A DNA stretch of 64,000 nucleotides, from assembly GCF_001553115.1 (NCBI RefSeq), contig NZ_KQ960175.1, positions 25,562 through 89,561 of the forward strand, given 5' to 3'. The notes beneath the pieces were generated by a model that was not told where the DNA came from, did not search any database, and saw only the letters and a program-made list of their open reading frames with translations. Every line of letters begins with the position of its first letter. The first letter of the stretch is position 1. This stretch comes from Aedoeadaptatus coxii (GTDB lineage: Bacteria; Bacillota; Clostridia; Tissierellales; Peptoniphilaceae). The translations under genes were made by a program, and so were the position numbers. This document shows positions 50,331 through 58,790 of the stretch, piece by piece.

Positions 50331-50864
50331 CTATTTATTTTTTAATTTTTGCAGTTCTCGAATCGAGAGGGTGCTCACCTGTTTCGGATCGATGGATAGA
50401 TCGCGAATCACCTCTTCGATGGCCTCACGATTTTCGCCTTCGATCTCCATATAGGGATCGGGGTAGGTCTTTTCATCCCAGCGATCCAAATCTAAACGAC
50501 AACTTTTTAAGCGATAACTGATGCGATGTTTTTCGCCGCGCGATATGCAGTCGTATCCTAATAGTTTAAAGATCGTAAGCATGTCATCCATAGCGTCGAT
50601 GGCCACCGTATGCTCGTCGTAAACGCGCACGCCGTTATTGGCTTTTTTCTCTTTAAACGTGCATACTCTCTCGATCGCCCCGTCCTTTCGTGTTTCACGT
50701 AAACGTAGGTAACCGAGATCTTCTGAAATCGGATGAAGGTCGGAATTGATGACGATGGTCGTTTGTTTTTCATCGCTGATTTTTGTGCCGCCGCAAGCGA
50801 TAATTTTTTCTTCCATGGCATGTAAATCGACGCCTAATACCTTTACTTCAATTTCCCGTTCCAT
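50331..50864 (-). CDS. CYTH domain protein
   Basis: Member of the CYTH (CyaB-thiamine triphosphatase) superfamily of triphosphate-tunnel metalloenzymes. The 177-residue product begins with the ExExK metal/triphosphate motif (EREIEVKV) and has alternating charged strands with paired Arg/Lys (YLRLRETRKDG, FKEKK). The physiological substrate is unknown: inorganic triphosphate, thiamine triphosphate and cyclase activities all occur in the family. It follows the metallophosphoesterase gene with no gap. Confidence 0.85.
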   Translation of the reverse strand: MEREIEVKVLGVDLHAMEEKIIACGGTKISDEKQTTIVINSDLHPISEDLGYLRLRETRKDGAIERVCTFKEKKANNGVRVYDEHTVAIDAMDDMLTIFKLLGYDCISRGEKHRISYRLKSCRLDLDRWDEKTYPDPYMEIEGENREAIEEVIRDLSIDPKQVSTLSIRELQKLKNK

Positions 50865-51566
50865 TTAAACCTCTAATTTTCGCACTTTAAAATCGATATA
50901 ATCCGACGACACGCACAGGTACTTCACGCCGCCGAATTCCCCTTCGACTACGAATTTATGGCCGTAACTGTGGAGATGGCCGTAGACGCAGAGGTCGATA
51001 TTCGCTTCGCTTAATATGGTAGCGAAATCATTGGGTTCTCCTTTCGACGTAAAGGGCGGATAATGCAACATGGCGATGCGATGAGAAATCATCTTTCCCT
51101 CCGCCTCCTTTTCCATGGAGTCGATACTCAATTGAAGTCGATTGAGTTCCCGCTTGTAAATCTTTTCGTCTTTCTCGTCCACACTGCCGGCGTCGATGTC
51201 GGTCCAACCTCTGCTTCCGCAAATCGCCACATCGCCGATGACCATGCCCGTATTGTGTAAGAAGTCTACCGTTTGAAGGCCGAGTCCTTCCAATTTATTT
51301 AATGAAGACCACCAATAATCGTGATTGCCCTTAATTAAAATCTTGCGACCGGGCAATGCGTCGAGCCGAATCAGGTCTTCTTTTCCGTCTTCCAATTTTA
51401 AAGCCCAGGAAATATCGCCTACGACTAAAACCGTGTCATCTGCTGCGACACGATTATTCCATGCGTCGAAAATTTTTTCCTCATGATCTTCCCATGCCTT
51501 GCCGAAGACATCCATGGGCTTTTCTTTTTTATGATCTAAATGTAAGTCGCCAATGGCCCAGATCAA
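50865..51566 (-). CDS. Calcineurin-like metallophosphoesterase
   Basis: Cytoplasmic phosphoesterase with the dinuclear metal motifs in order: GDLHLDH (about residues 6-12), VVGDIS, KGNHDYWW and VYGHLHSYGH near the C-terminus. The 233-residue protein is distinct from the YhaO-like nuclease further upstream. Substrate unknown. It lies between the YhaN-like ATPase gene and the CYTH gene, with a 13-base gap and no gap respectively. Confidence 0.87.
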   Translation of the reverse strand: MIWAIGDLHLDHKKEKPMDVFGKAWEDHEEKIFDAWNNRVAADDTVLVVGDISWALKLEDGKEDLIRLDALPGRKILIKGNHDYWWSSLNKLEGLGLQTVDFLHNTGMVIGDVAICGSRGWTDIDAGSVDEKDEKIYKRELNRLQLSIDSMEKEAEGKMISHRIAMLHYPPFTSKGEPNDFATILSEANIDLCVYGHLHSYGHKFVVEGEFGGVKYLCVSSDYIDFKVRKLEV

Positions 51567-51579
51567 TCTACTCTCCTTT

Positions 51580-53334
51580 CTATTTCGGTGTTGTAAAATC
51601 TAAAATTTGTCGGTTCATATGCTTTAAATAATCCACGAGGTTTTCCCGTCGTTCTTCGTCCATATAAACAAAGCCGTCGTCAAAAACCATGGGAATGTGG
51701 GGATCCATTTGGTTCACCGCCGCTAAACGAAGGGAAAGAACTAACAGATCGGCTGTGGAGCGACTAAGCTGCGTATCACGCAAACTCGGACGATCCTTAC
51801 CCGATAGGATAAAGTGATCTTTCCCGAAAGCAATAGTGTCATATCGTCCGTCACTTAACGCGGCGAGAATCTTTTCCCCTGCGGATATAATTTCTCGCTT
51901 AAACCCTTGTTCGCCCTCGGCGTCCACTTCTCGCAAAATAGATTCCGTAAGGTCGATAATTTTAAGTTGTTCCTCGAGCTCTCTGCCCGACGCTTTCTCT
52001 TCCTTGTAGGCTTTTTCCGTCTGTGCCATTTTTTGTTGAATGGCTTCCGCCTCTCGCTCTTTTCCGTCTAAAAAACCCAATTGTCGCTGAATCTGTTCGA
52101 TGGCGACGTCCAGTTCCCTACCCCGATCGGGAAGGGATTCCAGTTTTTGAGCGTAACGGTACAAAGAATCTTTCAAGGTCTCCATTTCAATATCTTCGTC
52201 GATATAAGGATCGAGCCAGGAACATAAGGCCTGCTTTTCCGCCAAAAGCCCGTCTCGTTCTCCGTATAAATTATGATAGGTGCGCAGAAGATTTTTTGTG
52301 CGCGCATTCCAAAGAAAAAAGATCAGAGAACTTGCTCCAAAAAAGACTGTAGCGACGAAGGATAAGACGGCGATTTCTTCCTGATGAAAGAAGAACGCCA
52401 ATGCCGCCGTCACAAGCAAAAAGAGGAAAGCTAACATGCCGGAGACTTTAGCCATTCCGAGTTTATTCGTCATTTTGCTCATCTTTTTCGATTCGAAGCG
52501 ATCGATGGCTTTTTCATTTTCAAGCAGTCTATCGTCCAGTCGGTTTGCCAGCTCCAGCTTTTCGCCTAATTGCGGCAAAATCTGATGTTTCTCGATCTGT
52601 AACTTGCGTTCTCTTTGAAGACTACGAAGTTCCTGCGCCATTTGCGTTTTTTTCGAGCGATGATCTTCCAACTCCCTGGATTGAGCGCGAAGATCCGCCA
52701 TATCTTCCTCAAATCTTGCAATTTGTTCGCGATATTGGCCGATAGGCGATTTCTTTGCCCGCGGAGTTCCGATTTCTCTGCGCTTTTTATCTAAATAGAC
52801 GTAGCTATCTGCAAAACGCAGGGTGCTGTTACCCTTAGTTACGAAATCTCTGGATTCTTCAATACGCTTTAAAATCGACGCGGCATCGGTGGCCTGAAGG
52901 TCATCCATGCAGAAAAAACGCATAAAATCGTCTTGCGAAAGACCCCAGAAATAACTTCCCGGTTGGGGAATACCCGAAAAGGCATAAAGTGATTCGTCCT
53001 CGATGATGTCATTGGTGTCCAAGTTAGTGAGAATCATCTGCTCATTTTCCTTATGAAATTGGCGCTCGATACGAAAGCGTCCCTTTCCTGTTTCAATTTC
53101 CATGGCGGCAGAAAAATCTCGCCCTTGCAAAGGCTTGTAATCCTCGTACCCGTCGGAGTAAAGCTTGCGATTTAAACTGTCCTTTGAAAATCCGTAAAGA
53201 AGAGCGCGTATGCACATGATCGTCGTGGTCTTCCCCGATTCATTCGGTCCCGGCAAACATTGATAACCCTCGCCGAAAACTACTTCGGTATCGTGAAAGC
53301 CGCCAAAACTTTTTAATTCCAGTTTATGAATCAT
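51580..53334 (-). CDS. YhaN-like coiled-coil ATPase (SbcC/Rad50-like)
   Basis: ABC/SMC-type ATPase predicted to work with the YhaO-like nuclease upstream. The product (584 residues) has Walker A PGPNESGKTT near residue 30, long coiled-coil arms (about 170-270 and 345-460), and two transmembrane helices in the middle (about 285-330), the arrangement seen in YhaN. A C-terminal signature LSRSTADLLVLSL is followed by Walker B MVFDDGF. I use ATG 53334, after GGGAG, overlapping the YhaO stop by 11 bases. The frame extending to 53400 lies inside the neighbour and is rejected. Confidence 0.85.
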   Translation of the reverse strand: MIHKLELKSFGGFHDTEVVFGEGYQCLPGPNESGKTTTIMCIRALLYGFSKDSLNRKLYSDGYEDYKPLQGRDFSAAMEIETGKGRFRIERQFHKENEQMILTNLDTNDIIEDESLYAFSGIPQPGSYFWGLSQDDFMRFFCMDDLQATDAASILKRIEESRDFVTKGNSTLRFADSYVYLDKKRREIGTPRAKKSPIGQYREQIARFEEDMADLRAQSRELEDHRSKKTQMAQELRSLQRERKLQIEKHQILPQLGEKLELANRLDDRLLENEKAIDRFESKKMSKMTNKLGMAKVSGMLAFLFLLVTAALAFFFHQEEIAVLSFVATVFFGASSLIFFLWNARTKNLLRTYHNLYGERDGLLAEKQALCSWLDPYIDEDIEMETLKDSLYRYAQKLESLPDRGRELDVAIEQIQRQLGFLDGKEREAEAIQQKMAQTEKAYKEEKASGRELEEQLKIIDLTESILREVDAEGEQGFKREIISAGEKILAALSDGRYDTIAFGKDHFILSGKDRPSLRDTQLSRSTADLLVLSLRLAAVNQMDPHIPMVFDDGFVYMDEERRENLVDYLKHMNRQILDFTTPK

Positions 53335-54364
53335 AGTGCTCTCCCAAAAGTGAACGGATGCCCATATCGCATACGGCGAGAATCGTGTCCTCGTCTTCAT
53401 CGAGGCTCGATGCTCGGCGAATAAACTCGCCTAAAGCGTCGTTTTCATGGGCTTTGTAGACGCGCTCGATAAGTTTCGGCAAATCCCTCGCCCATTCCAC
53501 TTCATAGGCTACGCCGGCAAGATCCAGCATGTGGCGAATTTCCTTGTCGAGGACACCGCGATAGCCTCCTGTAAGATAAAAGCTGTAAATCGCACGATCG
53601 TTTTGCAAGCCCTCTTTTAACTCGTCCAAAACATTTTTAGACGATGTGTCAAGGGTCTTATGGCGAAGAATACGCCGCGCCAGGGGAATGTATTTCGTAG
53701 ACAGTACGTCAGTGAGTTCGCCGTATACCACGCCCAACTTTCCCCGATCGGTACGATCCAAAGGCTCCGGCGTGCCGCACATTTGCAATTTGTTCTCGTA
53801 TAAAATCGGCTTGTGCACGTGGCCCAGGGCGATATAATCGAAAAATGGCAAAATATTCGCGTCGACGGGAAAATATCCGTCCCCGCCGGTCCAATTGCCG
53901 TGATGCAATAAAATGTGGCGGTAATCGTCTTGAAAGCCTTCTTCGCCGCATTGCAAAATGCGATGGTAACTGTCCCGATCCCAACTGGTACCGTAAAAGA
54001 TGATCTTTTGCCCTTCGTCTCGATAGTCGCTAAGGACCCCTTGCTCAAAGAGAAAGACATTCTCGGGAAGACGGGATGCTATATAATCGTATAGTTTAAA
54101 ATCGTGATTTCCCAAAAGAAGAAGGGTCACGAAATGCTGATCCCCTAAAAGGCCGAGGACGTAATCCACTTCCTCCGGCCGAATTTTTTCCTGCTCGAAA
54201 ATATCGCCGACTAAAAACAGATAATCGACGGATTGAGAGGTACCGTATTCTAAAATGCGCTGAAAGGTTAAAAAGCGATCGTTACGCCCCTGTTCACGAT
54301 CCTTGGAACGAGAAAACGGAAAGCTTCTGCCGAGATGTAGATCCGCCGTATGCAAAAACCGCAT
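53324..54364 (-). CDS. YhaO/SbcD-like metallophosphoesterase (DNA repair nuclease)
   Basis: Mre11-family nuclease partner of the adjacent YhaN-like ATPase. The 346-residue product has motif I TADLHLGR (6-13), VGDIFEQ, LLGNHDFK and the GHVHKP motif at about residue 183. Pairing of SbcD- and SbcC-like genes is a stable feature in Firmicutes. It shares one base with the isochorismatase gene stop. Confidence 0.88.
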   Translation of the reverse strand: MRFLHTADLHLGRSFPFSRSKDREQGRNDRFLTFQRILEYGTSQSVDYLFLVGDIFEQEKIRPEEVDYVLGLLGDQHFVTLLLLGNHDFKLYDYIASRLPENVFLFEQGVLSDYRDEGQKIIFYGTSWDRDSYHRILQCGEEGFQDDYRHILLHHGNWTGGDGYFPVDANILPFFDYIALGHVHKPILYENKLQMCGTPEPLDRTDRGKLGVVYGELTDVLSTKYIPLARRILRHKTLDTSSKNVLDELKEGLQNDRAIYSFYLTGGYRGVLDKEIRHMLDLAGVAYEVEWARDLPKLIERVYKAHENDALGEFIRRASSLDEDEDTILAVCDMGIRSLLGEHYDS

Positions 54365-54912
54365 TATTTAATAAGTTTTTGCACCGCTTTGAACTCATCG
54401 GTGCCCGATACACTGTTAAGATCGAACAAAATCGTCTCCGTCGGACGAATGGACGCGCCCATTTGACGCATTTCTTCGTAAGCGAAAATAGCGGACTCCG
54501 GATTGCGGGAGCTAATAGCATCTTGCGCTACGTAAACGTCGATGCCTCGTTCAATTAAATCTCTAACGGTAAGCAACACGCAAATATGGGTTTCCATACC
54601 GCATACTACGACTTGCTCGGGCTTTTCCCTTTCGATATAAGCGGCAATGTCTTCATCCAACATACAGGAGAAAGATTTTTTATCGAAATCCACTGCATCG
54701 CTGACTTTACTACGAATGGAAGGGGTGAATTCTCCCAAGCCTTTTTTGTATTGCGTCGTAAAGATCGTGGGGATCTTCATGATTTCCGCCGTATCGGCTA
54801 AAACGCCGGCGTAATGGAGCATACGTTCCTTATCGTAAATAGCATTCGCCAAGGAATCCTGAATGTCGATAAATAAAAACATCGTCTTGTTGCGATCTAA
54901 TTTAAAATCCAT
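54364..54912 (-). CDS. Isochorismatase-family cysteine hydrolase
   Basis: Small hydrolase of the isochorismatase/nicotinamidase superfamily. The 182-residue product has the catalytic Asp in FIDIQD (about residue 16), Lys in FDKKSFSC and Cys in METHICVLLT (about residue 111), preceded by the usual cis-peptide region VVCGME. Substrate is not evident; the nicotinamidase metal site (DxHxxxH) is not visible. It lies between the PfkB-like and YhaO-like genes without gaps. Confidence 0.87.
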   Translation of the reverse strand: MDFKLDRNKTMFLFIDIQDSLANAIYDKERMLHYAGVLADTAEIMKIPTIFTTQYKKGLGEFTPSIRSKVSDAVDFDKKSFSCMLDEDIAAYIEREKPEQVVVCGMETHICVLLTVRDLIERGIDVYVAQDAISSRNPESAIFAYEEMRQMGASIRPTETILFDLNSVSGTDEFKAVQKLIK

Positions 54913-55818
54913 TTAAACCTCCATAGATTGTACATTGATGCGATTCATATCGGATTTAATCGTGGCAAAATCCGTTGTCTTTTCGCTTTGAGCTGCCGCT
55001 GCCGTAAGTTTTAACAGCGTCGGCGCGTCGTATTTTCGAACAATCCCCGCCGCCATAGCAACCGCTGCGTGGTGAGGATCGAAATAATCGTTGATCTCGT
55101 CGTTTTTCGCAAAGAAGTATTCTCCCTTGCAGTAGAGAATGGAACCCTTGGAACTTCCCGTTACGAGAATAAGGGGTATATCGTCGCCATAAAGCTTTGC
55201 GACAGTAGAGGCGATATCGCCTAAGAACTGAAGATTGCGATCGACGAGCTGACTAAGGGCGGCGCGATCGATAATCATGCCGAAGGGTTTCGCCTCCCGC
55301 ACTTCCTCTACGTCGTCTCTCTCGTCCGAAAGAATAATGACGGGCTTGGATTTGCTCCTTGCATAGCGCACCATGGGAAGCTTCATCGACTCAGGTTCTT
55401 TAGAGCGGGTTCCCTTGGCGATAACCACAACATCGCTCGCTACGCTTTCGCGAACAAAGCGCTCGTAAAAATCCACCGTATCCTCCCGCGTGATCCGCGG
55501 TTCTCTCGTATAGATCGTCGTCGTCTTGTTTTTTTCCTCGAGGATAATGCGCTCTTGGGTTTCGTCACGTAAGCTTTCCGATTCCAATACAATCCCCGAT
55601 TGACTCAAAAATTTTCCGTACTGCTCTCCGGCAAAGCCGCCTAAAAAGGTAAGAAGCCTTGCACCTTCGTTCATATCTCCGGCAAGGCGCGCCATATCGA
55701 CGCCATAACCTGTGGCGGAAGTTGTACTTTCCACAGCCTCTCCCGTGCCGCCCTTCGGAAAACTTTCTCCCGTAAGTCTGCGTTCTAATATCGGATTATT
55801 GTCTACAATAAGAATCAT
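54913..55818 (-). CDS. PfkB/ribokinase-like protein lacking the catalytic GAGD motif
   Basis: The 301-residue protein resembles the 1-phosphofructokinase/tagatose-6-phosphate kinase branch in its N-terminus (RRLTGESFPKGGTGEA), GG-rich sugar-site segment (LTFLGGFAGEQYG) and C-terminal layout. At the usual anion-hole/catalytic motif (GAGD or GSGD, then AG), it reads DPHHAAVAMAAG (about residues 258-269), so the catalytic Asp is absent. It may be a sensor or regulatory pseudokinase. The ATG overlaps the phosphoglucomutase stop (ATGA), which suggests a link to hexose-phosphate metabolism. Overall family assignment is moderately secure. Confidence 0.65.
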   Translation of the reverse strand: MILIVDNNPILERRLTGESFPKGGTGEAVESTTSATGYGVDMARLAGDMNEGARLLTFLGGFAGEQYGKFLSQSGIVLESESLRDETQERIILEEKNKTTTIYTREPRITREDTVDFYERFVRESVASDVVVIAKGTRSKEPESMKLPMVRYARSKSKPVIILSDERDDVEEVREAKPFGMIIDRAALSQLVDRNLQFLGDIASTVAKLYGDDIPLILVTGSSKGSILYCKGEYFFAKNDEINDYFDPHHAAVAMAAGIVRKYDAPTLLKLTAAAAQSEKTTDFATIKSDMNRINVQSMEV

Positions 55819-57494
55819 GATAAATTTAACCGACGGGAAACACTGTTTAGAATCCAGTCGATTTTCTCCTTTGCTCGTTGTTCAGAGGGATCGTGGGTGT
55901 AAATATACAGTTTGATTTTCGGCTCCGTTCCCGAGGGACGAATGGAAAAACGGCTTCCGTCATCTAAATGATATTCCAATACATTGCTCGCGCCGATTCC
56001 GTCTACTCCATCTTTGTAGTCGATTATGTCGGCTACATTCAAAGATTCGACGGAGGTTAGGGGATCTTCCCTTAAATCCTTCATCATAGCGGCGATTTCT
56101 TCTTGCCCCTCCTGCCCTTCTCGGACAAAGGAGAGAAGCTTTTCGCCGTGATAACCGTGACGTTTATAGAGAGAATCCAGAACCTCCGGAAGTCTCATTC
56201 CTCTTTTCAAATAGAATGCCGCCATCTCCGCGATCATCATAGATGAAACGACGCCGTCTTTATCCCGCACATGATCGCCGTAAACATAGCCGATACTTTC
56301 CTCAAATCCGAATAAAAATTCGTGTTCTTTCGTGCGATCCCATTCATTGGCGGGAGCGCAAATATTTTTAAAGCCCGTAAGGGATAAATACATATCCACG
56401 CCGTAATACTCGGCGATGACGCGGGTCAAATCGCCGGAAACGATGCTCTGTACCATGGCGCCGTTGGCAGGAATGGTACCCAGAGCCTTCCGTCTGGATA
56501 GAATATAATCGATTAACAATGCGCCGATTTGATTGCCCGAAAAGGGAACAAATGCACCCTCTGCATCTTTCGCCATCATGGCGACGCGATCGCAATCCGG
56601 GTCCGTGGCAATCAGAATGTCCGAATCTATCTTTTCACCGAGTTCCAGAGATTTTTTAAAGGCATTTAAATCTTCGGGATTGGGATAGCCCACGCTCTTA
56701 AACGTAGGATCCGGCGCCACTTGCTCTTCTACCAAATGAACATTACTGAAACCTCTCGTTTCGAAAACTCGCCGCACAGGTAAATTCCCAACACCGTTTA
56801 AAGGCGTATAGACGATAGAAATGTTCTTGTCGATATCCTCTTCCAGGGTCTTCGACAAGGTTAAGCGGTAATATTTTTCCTCTACATCCTCGTCGATCGT
56901 GTGAATAAGCCCTTCCCGTACATAATCTTCGAAGCTTTTTTCGGGCCACACATTGTAATCGAATTGATCGATGCCGTCTGAAATCTCATCCGCCATATCG
57001 TCTCTGATTTGGGATCCCTCTTCCCAATATACTTTGTAGCCATTGTATTCCCTGGGATTGTGGCTCGCCGTAATCATAATTCCCGCCTGAGTGTTCAGTT
57101 CACGTACGGCAAAAGATACCATAGGCGTCGGACGAATACCGGCGTAAATATAAGCGTGAATACCTTGGCTTGCGAGCATAGACGCCGCAACTTTCATAAA
57201 CGTTTCGCTGCGTTCGCGTACGTCCCAGCCAATGGCGACGCCTCTTTTTTTAGCCGCATCGCCTCGTCTGTTAATTACTTCGGCGAGACCTCTCGTCGCC
57301 CGCGCAATTACCTGCTCGTTCATGCAATTGGTTCCGGGACCGATTTTTCCGCGAAGCCCTGCTGTTCCGAAGGAAAGTTCTTTGTAAAAACTTTCCTCCC
57401 GCTCACATTCGCTCATCGCTTCTAAACGTTTACGATCCTCCGGCGAAACATTTTCGAGGGATTGCCACATGGCGATACGATCTATTATTTCCAT
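55815..57494 (-). CDS. Phosphoglucomutase/phosphomannomutase (alpha-D-phosphohexomutase)
   Basis: Interconverts hexose 1- and 6-phosphates. The 559-residue product has the N-terminal GTAGLRGKIGPGTNCMN segment, the phosphoserine loop TASHNPREYNGYK (about residue 140), the metal loop DPDCDR (about 298-303), the sugar-binding loop EESIGY and the C-terminal RPSGTEPKIK. The length fits the long PgcA-type enzymes of Gram-positive bacteria. It lies two bases after ybaK and heads a compact gene run. Confidence 0.95.
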   Translation of the reverse strand: MEIIDRIAMWQSLENVSPEDRKRLEAMSECEREESFYKELSFGTAGLRGKIGPGTNCMNEQVIARATRGLAEVINRRGDAAKKRGVAIGWDVRERSETFMKVAASMLASQGIHAYIYAGIRPTPMVSFAVRELNTQAGIMITASHNPREYNGYKVYWEEGSQIRDDMADEISDGIDQFDYNVWPEKSFEDYVREGLIHTIDEDVEEKYYRLTLSKTLEEDIDKNISIVYTPLNGVGNLPVRRVFETRGFSNVHLVEEQVAPDPTFKSVGYPNPEDLNAFKKSLELGEKIDSDILIATDPDCDRVAMMAKDAEGAFVPFSGNQIGALLIDYILSRRKALGTIPANGAMVQSIVSGDLTRVIAEYYGVDMYLSLTGFKNICAPANEWDRTKEHEFLFGFEESIGYVYGDHVRDKDGVVSSMMIAEMAAFYLKRGMRLPEVLDSLYKRHGYHGEKLLSFVREGQEGQEEIAAMMKDLREDPLTSVESLNVADIIDYKDGVDGIGASNVLEYHLDDGSRFSIRPSGTEPKIKLYIYTHDPSEQRAKEKIDWILNSVSRRLNLS

Positions 57495-57495
57495 C

Positions 57496-57969
57496 TCAAC
57501 CTTCTTTCGTAATATCTAAAAACTGTCCGTGACAAGCTTCGGCTAGATCTTTTGGCGATAGGTGCATTTGAAGCCCTTTTTTACCGGCGCTGACGTAAAT
57601 ACGTTCGTAATTTAAAGCCGACTCGTGAATAAAGGTCGGAAATTCCTTCTTCATACCCACAGGCGAACAGCCGCCGCGAATATAACCCGTTAAATTCAAA
57701 AGATCTTTCACGTGAACCATTTCCATTTTTTTCTCACCGGCAACGTGCGCCGCCTTTTTAAGATCCAATTCCTCCTCAACCGGTATGACGAAGACAAAAT
57801 GCGCGCGATCCTTACCCTCAGCAACCAGTGTCTTAAACACCTGTTCCACGGGAAGCCCGTTTTCCTTTGCGATCTTGGCACCGTCTACTTCAACCGACGG
57901 ATCATATTCCACCACATCATAATCAATCGAATGGCTGTCCAACATTCTGAGAGCGTTTGTCTTTTTCAT
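57496..57969 (-). CDS. ybaK: Cys-tRNA(Pro)/YbaK-EbsC family deacylase
   Basis: Trans-editing enzyme that hydrolyses Cys-tRNA(Pro). The 157-residue product has the YbaK signatures EVDGAKIAKENGLPVEQVFKTLV, the FVIPVEEELDLKKAA segment and GYIRGGCSPVGMKK. ATG 57969 is chosen because GAGGTG lies five bases upstream; an in-frame codon at 57981 lacks a site. A TATAAT box lies upstream in the divergent region. Confidence 0.92.
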   Translation of the reverse strand: MKKTNALRMLDSHSIDYDVVEYDPSVEVDGAKIAKENGLPVEQVFKTLVAEGKDRAHFVFVIPVEEELDLKKAAHVAGEKKMEMVHVKDLLNLTGYIRGGCSPVGMKKEFPTFIHESALNYERIYVSAGKKGLQMHLSPKDLAEACHGQFLDITKEG

Positions 57970-58041
57970 AGAACACCTCATCTATTCATACCTAAAGAGA
58001 AATTAACTCGTAATTTAAAATTTACCTCTATGATCCTTTCC

Positions 58042-58047
58042 ATTATA
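58042..58047 (-). promoter_or_regulatory. -10 box of the ybaK operon
   Basis: TATAAT on the minus strand about 70 bases upstream of ybaK; -35 weak (TTTAGT). Confidence 0.45.
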
Positions 58048-58172
58048 TCATGGAGTAAATGCTGACTAAAGACATTGGATATCCATATTTAGCTGATACC
58101 TTTTTAAATTCCCTCTTTGGTACTGTCGATTTTATGAAAAGTCTACTACTATAAAGGAGAAAGGATGATCAT

Positions 58173-58676
58173 ATGAAAAAACTCTCGACTCAAAAGCTGA
58201 CACTCATCGCTATGTTCATAGCCCTTACGGCACTCGCCACCATGGTGATACAAATCCCCATTCCCGCAACGAAAGGATACCTCAATATCGGCGATACCCT
58301 TTTAATCTGCGCCGGTCTTTTGCTCGGTAAAACTGTAGGCGGCATCGTCGGCGGTATCGGCTCCGCACTTGCCGATATTTTAAGCGGCTACGCATTTTAT
58401 GCACCCATTACCCTCGTCGTCAAAGGCCTGGAAGGATATGTTGCAGGGGCGTTAAACGAAAAGACAAAACTCCCCCCGATCGTCTCCGCCATTGTGGCAG
58501 GCTTCATCATGGCGCTGGGGTATCTCTTGGCAGAAGGCATCATACTTTATAATTTCCCCACTGCACTGGCAAGCTTTGTTCCCAATATTTTACAAGGTAT
58601 CGCCGGCGCCGTCCTCGCTACCATCCTCTATCCCCTATTGCAAAAAGCGCCTATTCTGATGAAAGAAGAAAAGTAG
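58173..58676 (+). CDS. ECF transporter S component (PF07155-like)
   Basis: Substrate-binding membrane subunit of an energy-coupling-factor vitamin transporter. The 167-residue protein has about five to six helices and the family pattern TLIAMFIALTALATMVI, IPATKGYLNIGDTLL, GGIGSALADILSGY and VVKGLEGYVAGAL. The vitamin cannot be read from sequence. No energising module (EcfA/EcfT) is adjacent, so it is a group II S component using a shared module. I find no recognisable riboswitch in the roughly 200-base upstream region. AAGGAGAAAGG precedes the start. Confidence 0.88.
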   Translation: MKKLSTQKLTLIAMFIALTALATMVIQIPIPATKGYLNIGDTLLICAGLLLGKTVGGIVGGIGSALADILSGYAFYAPITLVVKGLEGYVAGALNEKTKLPPIVSAIVAGFIMALGYLLAEGIILYNFPTALASFVPNILQGIAGAVLATILYPLLQKAPILMKEEK

Positions 58677-58750
58677 CGAAAACCTTATTTGTAAAGATCG
58701 ATCCGAACATTAGCAACAGAGCGTTTCTCTAACAACAATTCACCAAATGG

Positions 58751-58781
58751 AAAAAGGCTATCCTAAGGGGATAGCCTTTTT
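58751..58781. terminator. Bidirectional terminator between the ECF gene and the hydrolase gene
   Basis: Stem AAAAAGGCTATCC/GGATAGCCTTTTT with a small loop and T-runs on both strands; it can serve both converging genes. Confidence 0.85.
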
Positions 58782-58790
58782 CTTATAGCG

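Noticed and set aside
53335..53400. N-terminal extension of the YhaN-like gene to 53400
   Set aside because: The extra 22 residues lie inside the YhaO-like gene and have no ribosome binding site; ATG 53334 has GGGAG and matches family N-termini.
57982..58172. Possible vitamin riboswitch before the ECF S component
   Set aside because: I could not match TPP, FMN, cobalamin, preQ1 or THF riboswitch cores; only small palindromes such as GGATATCC are seen.
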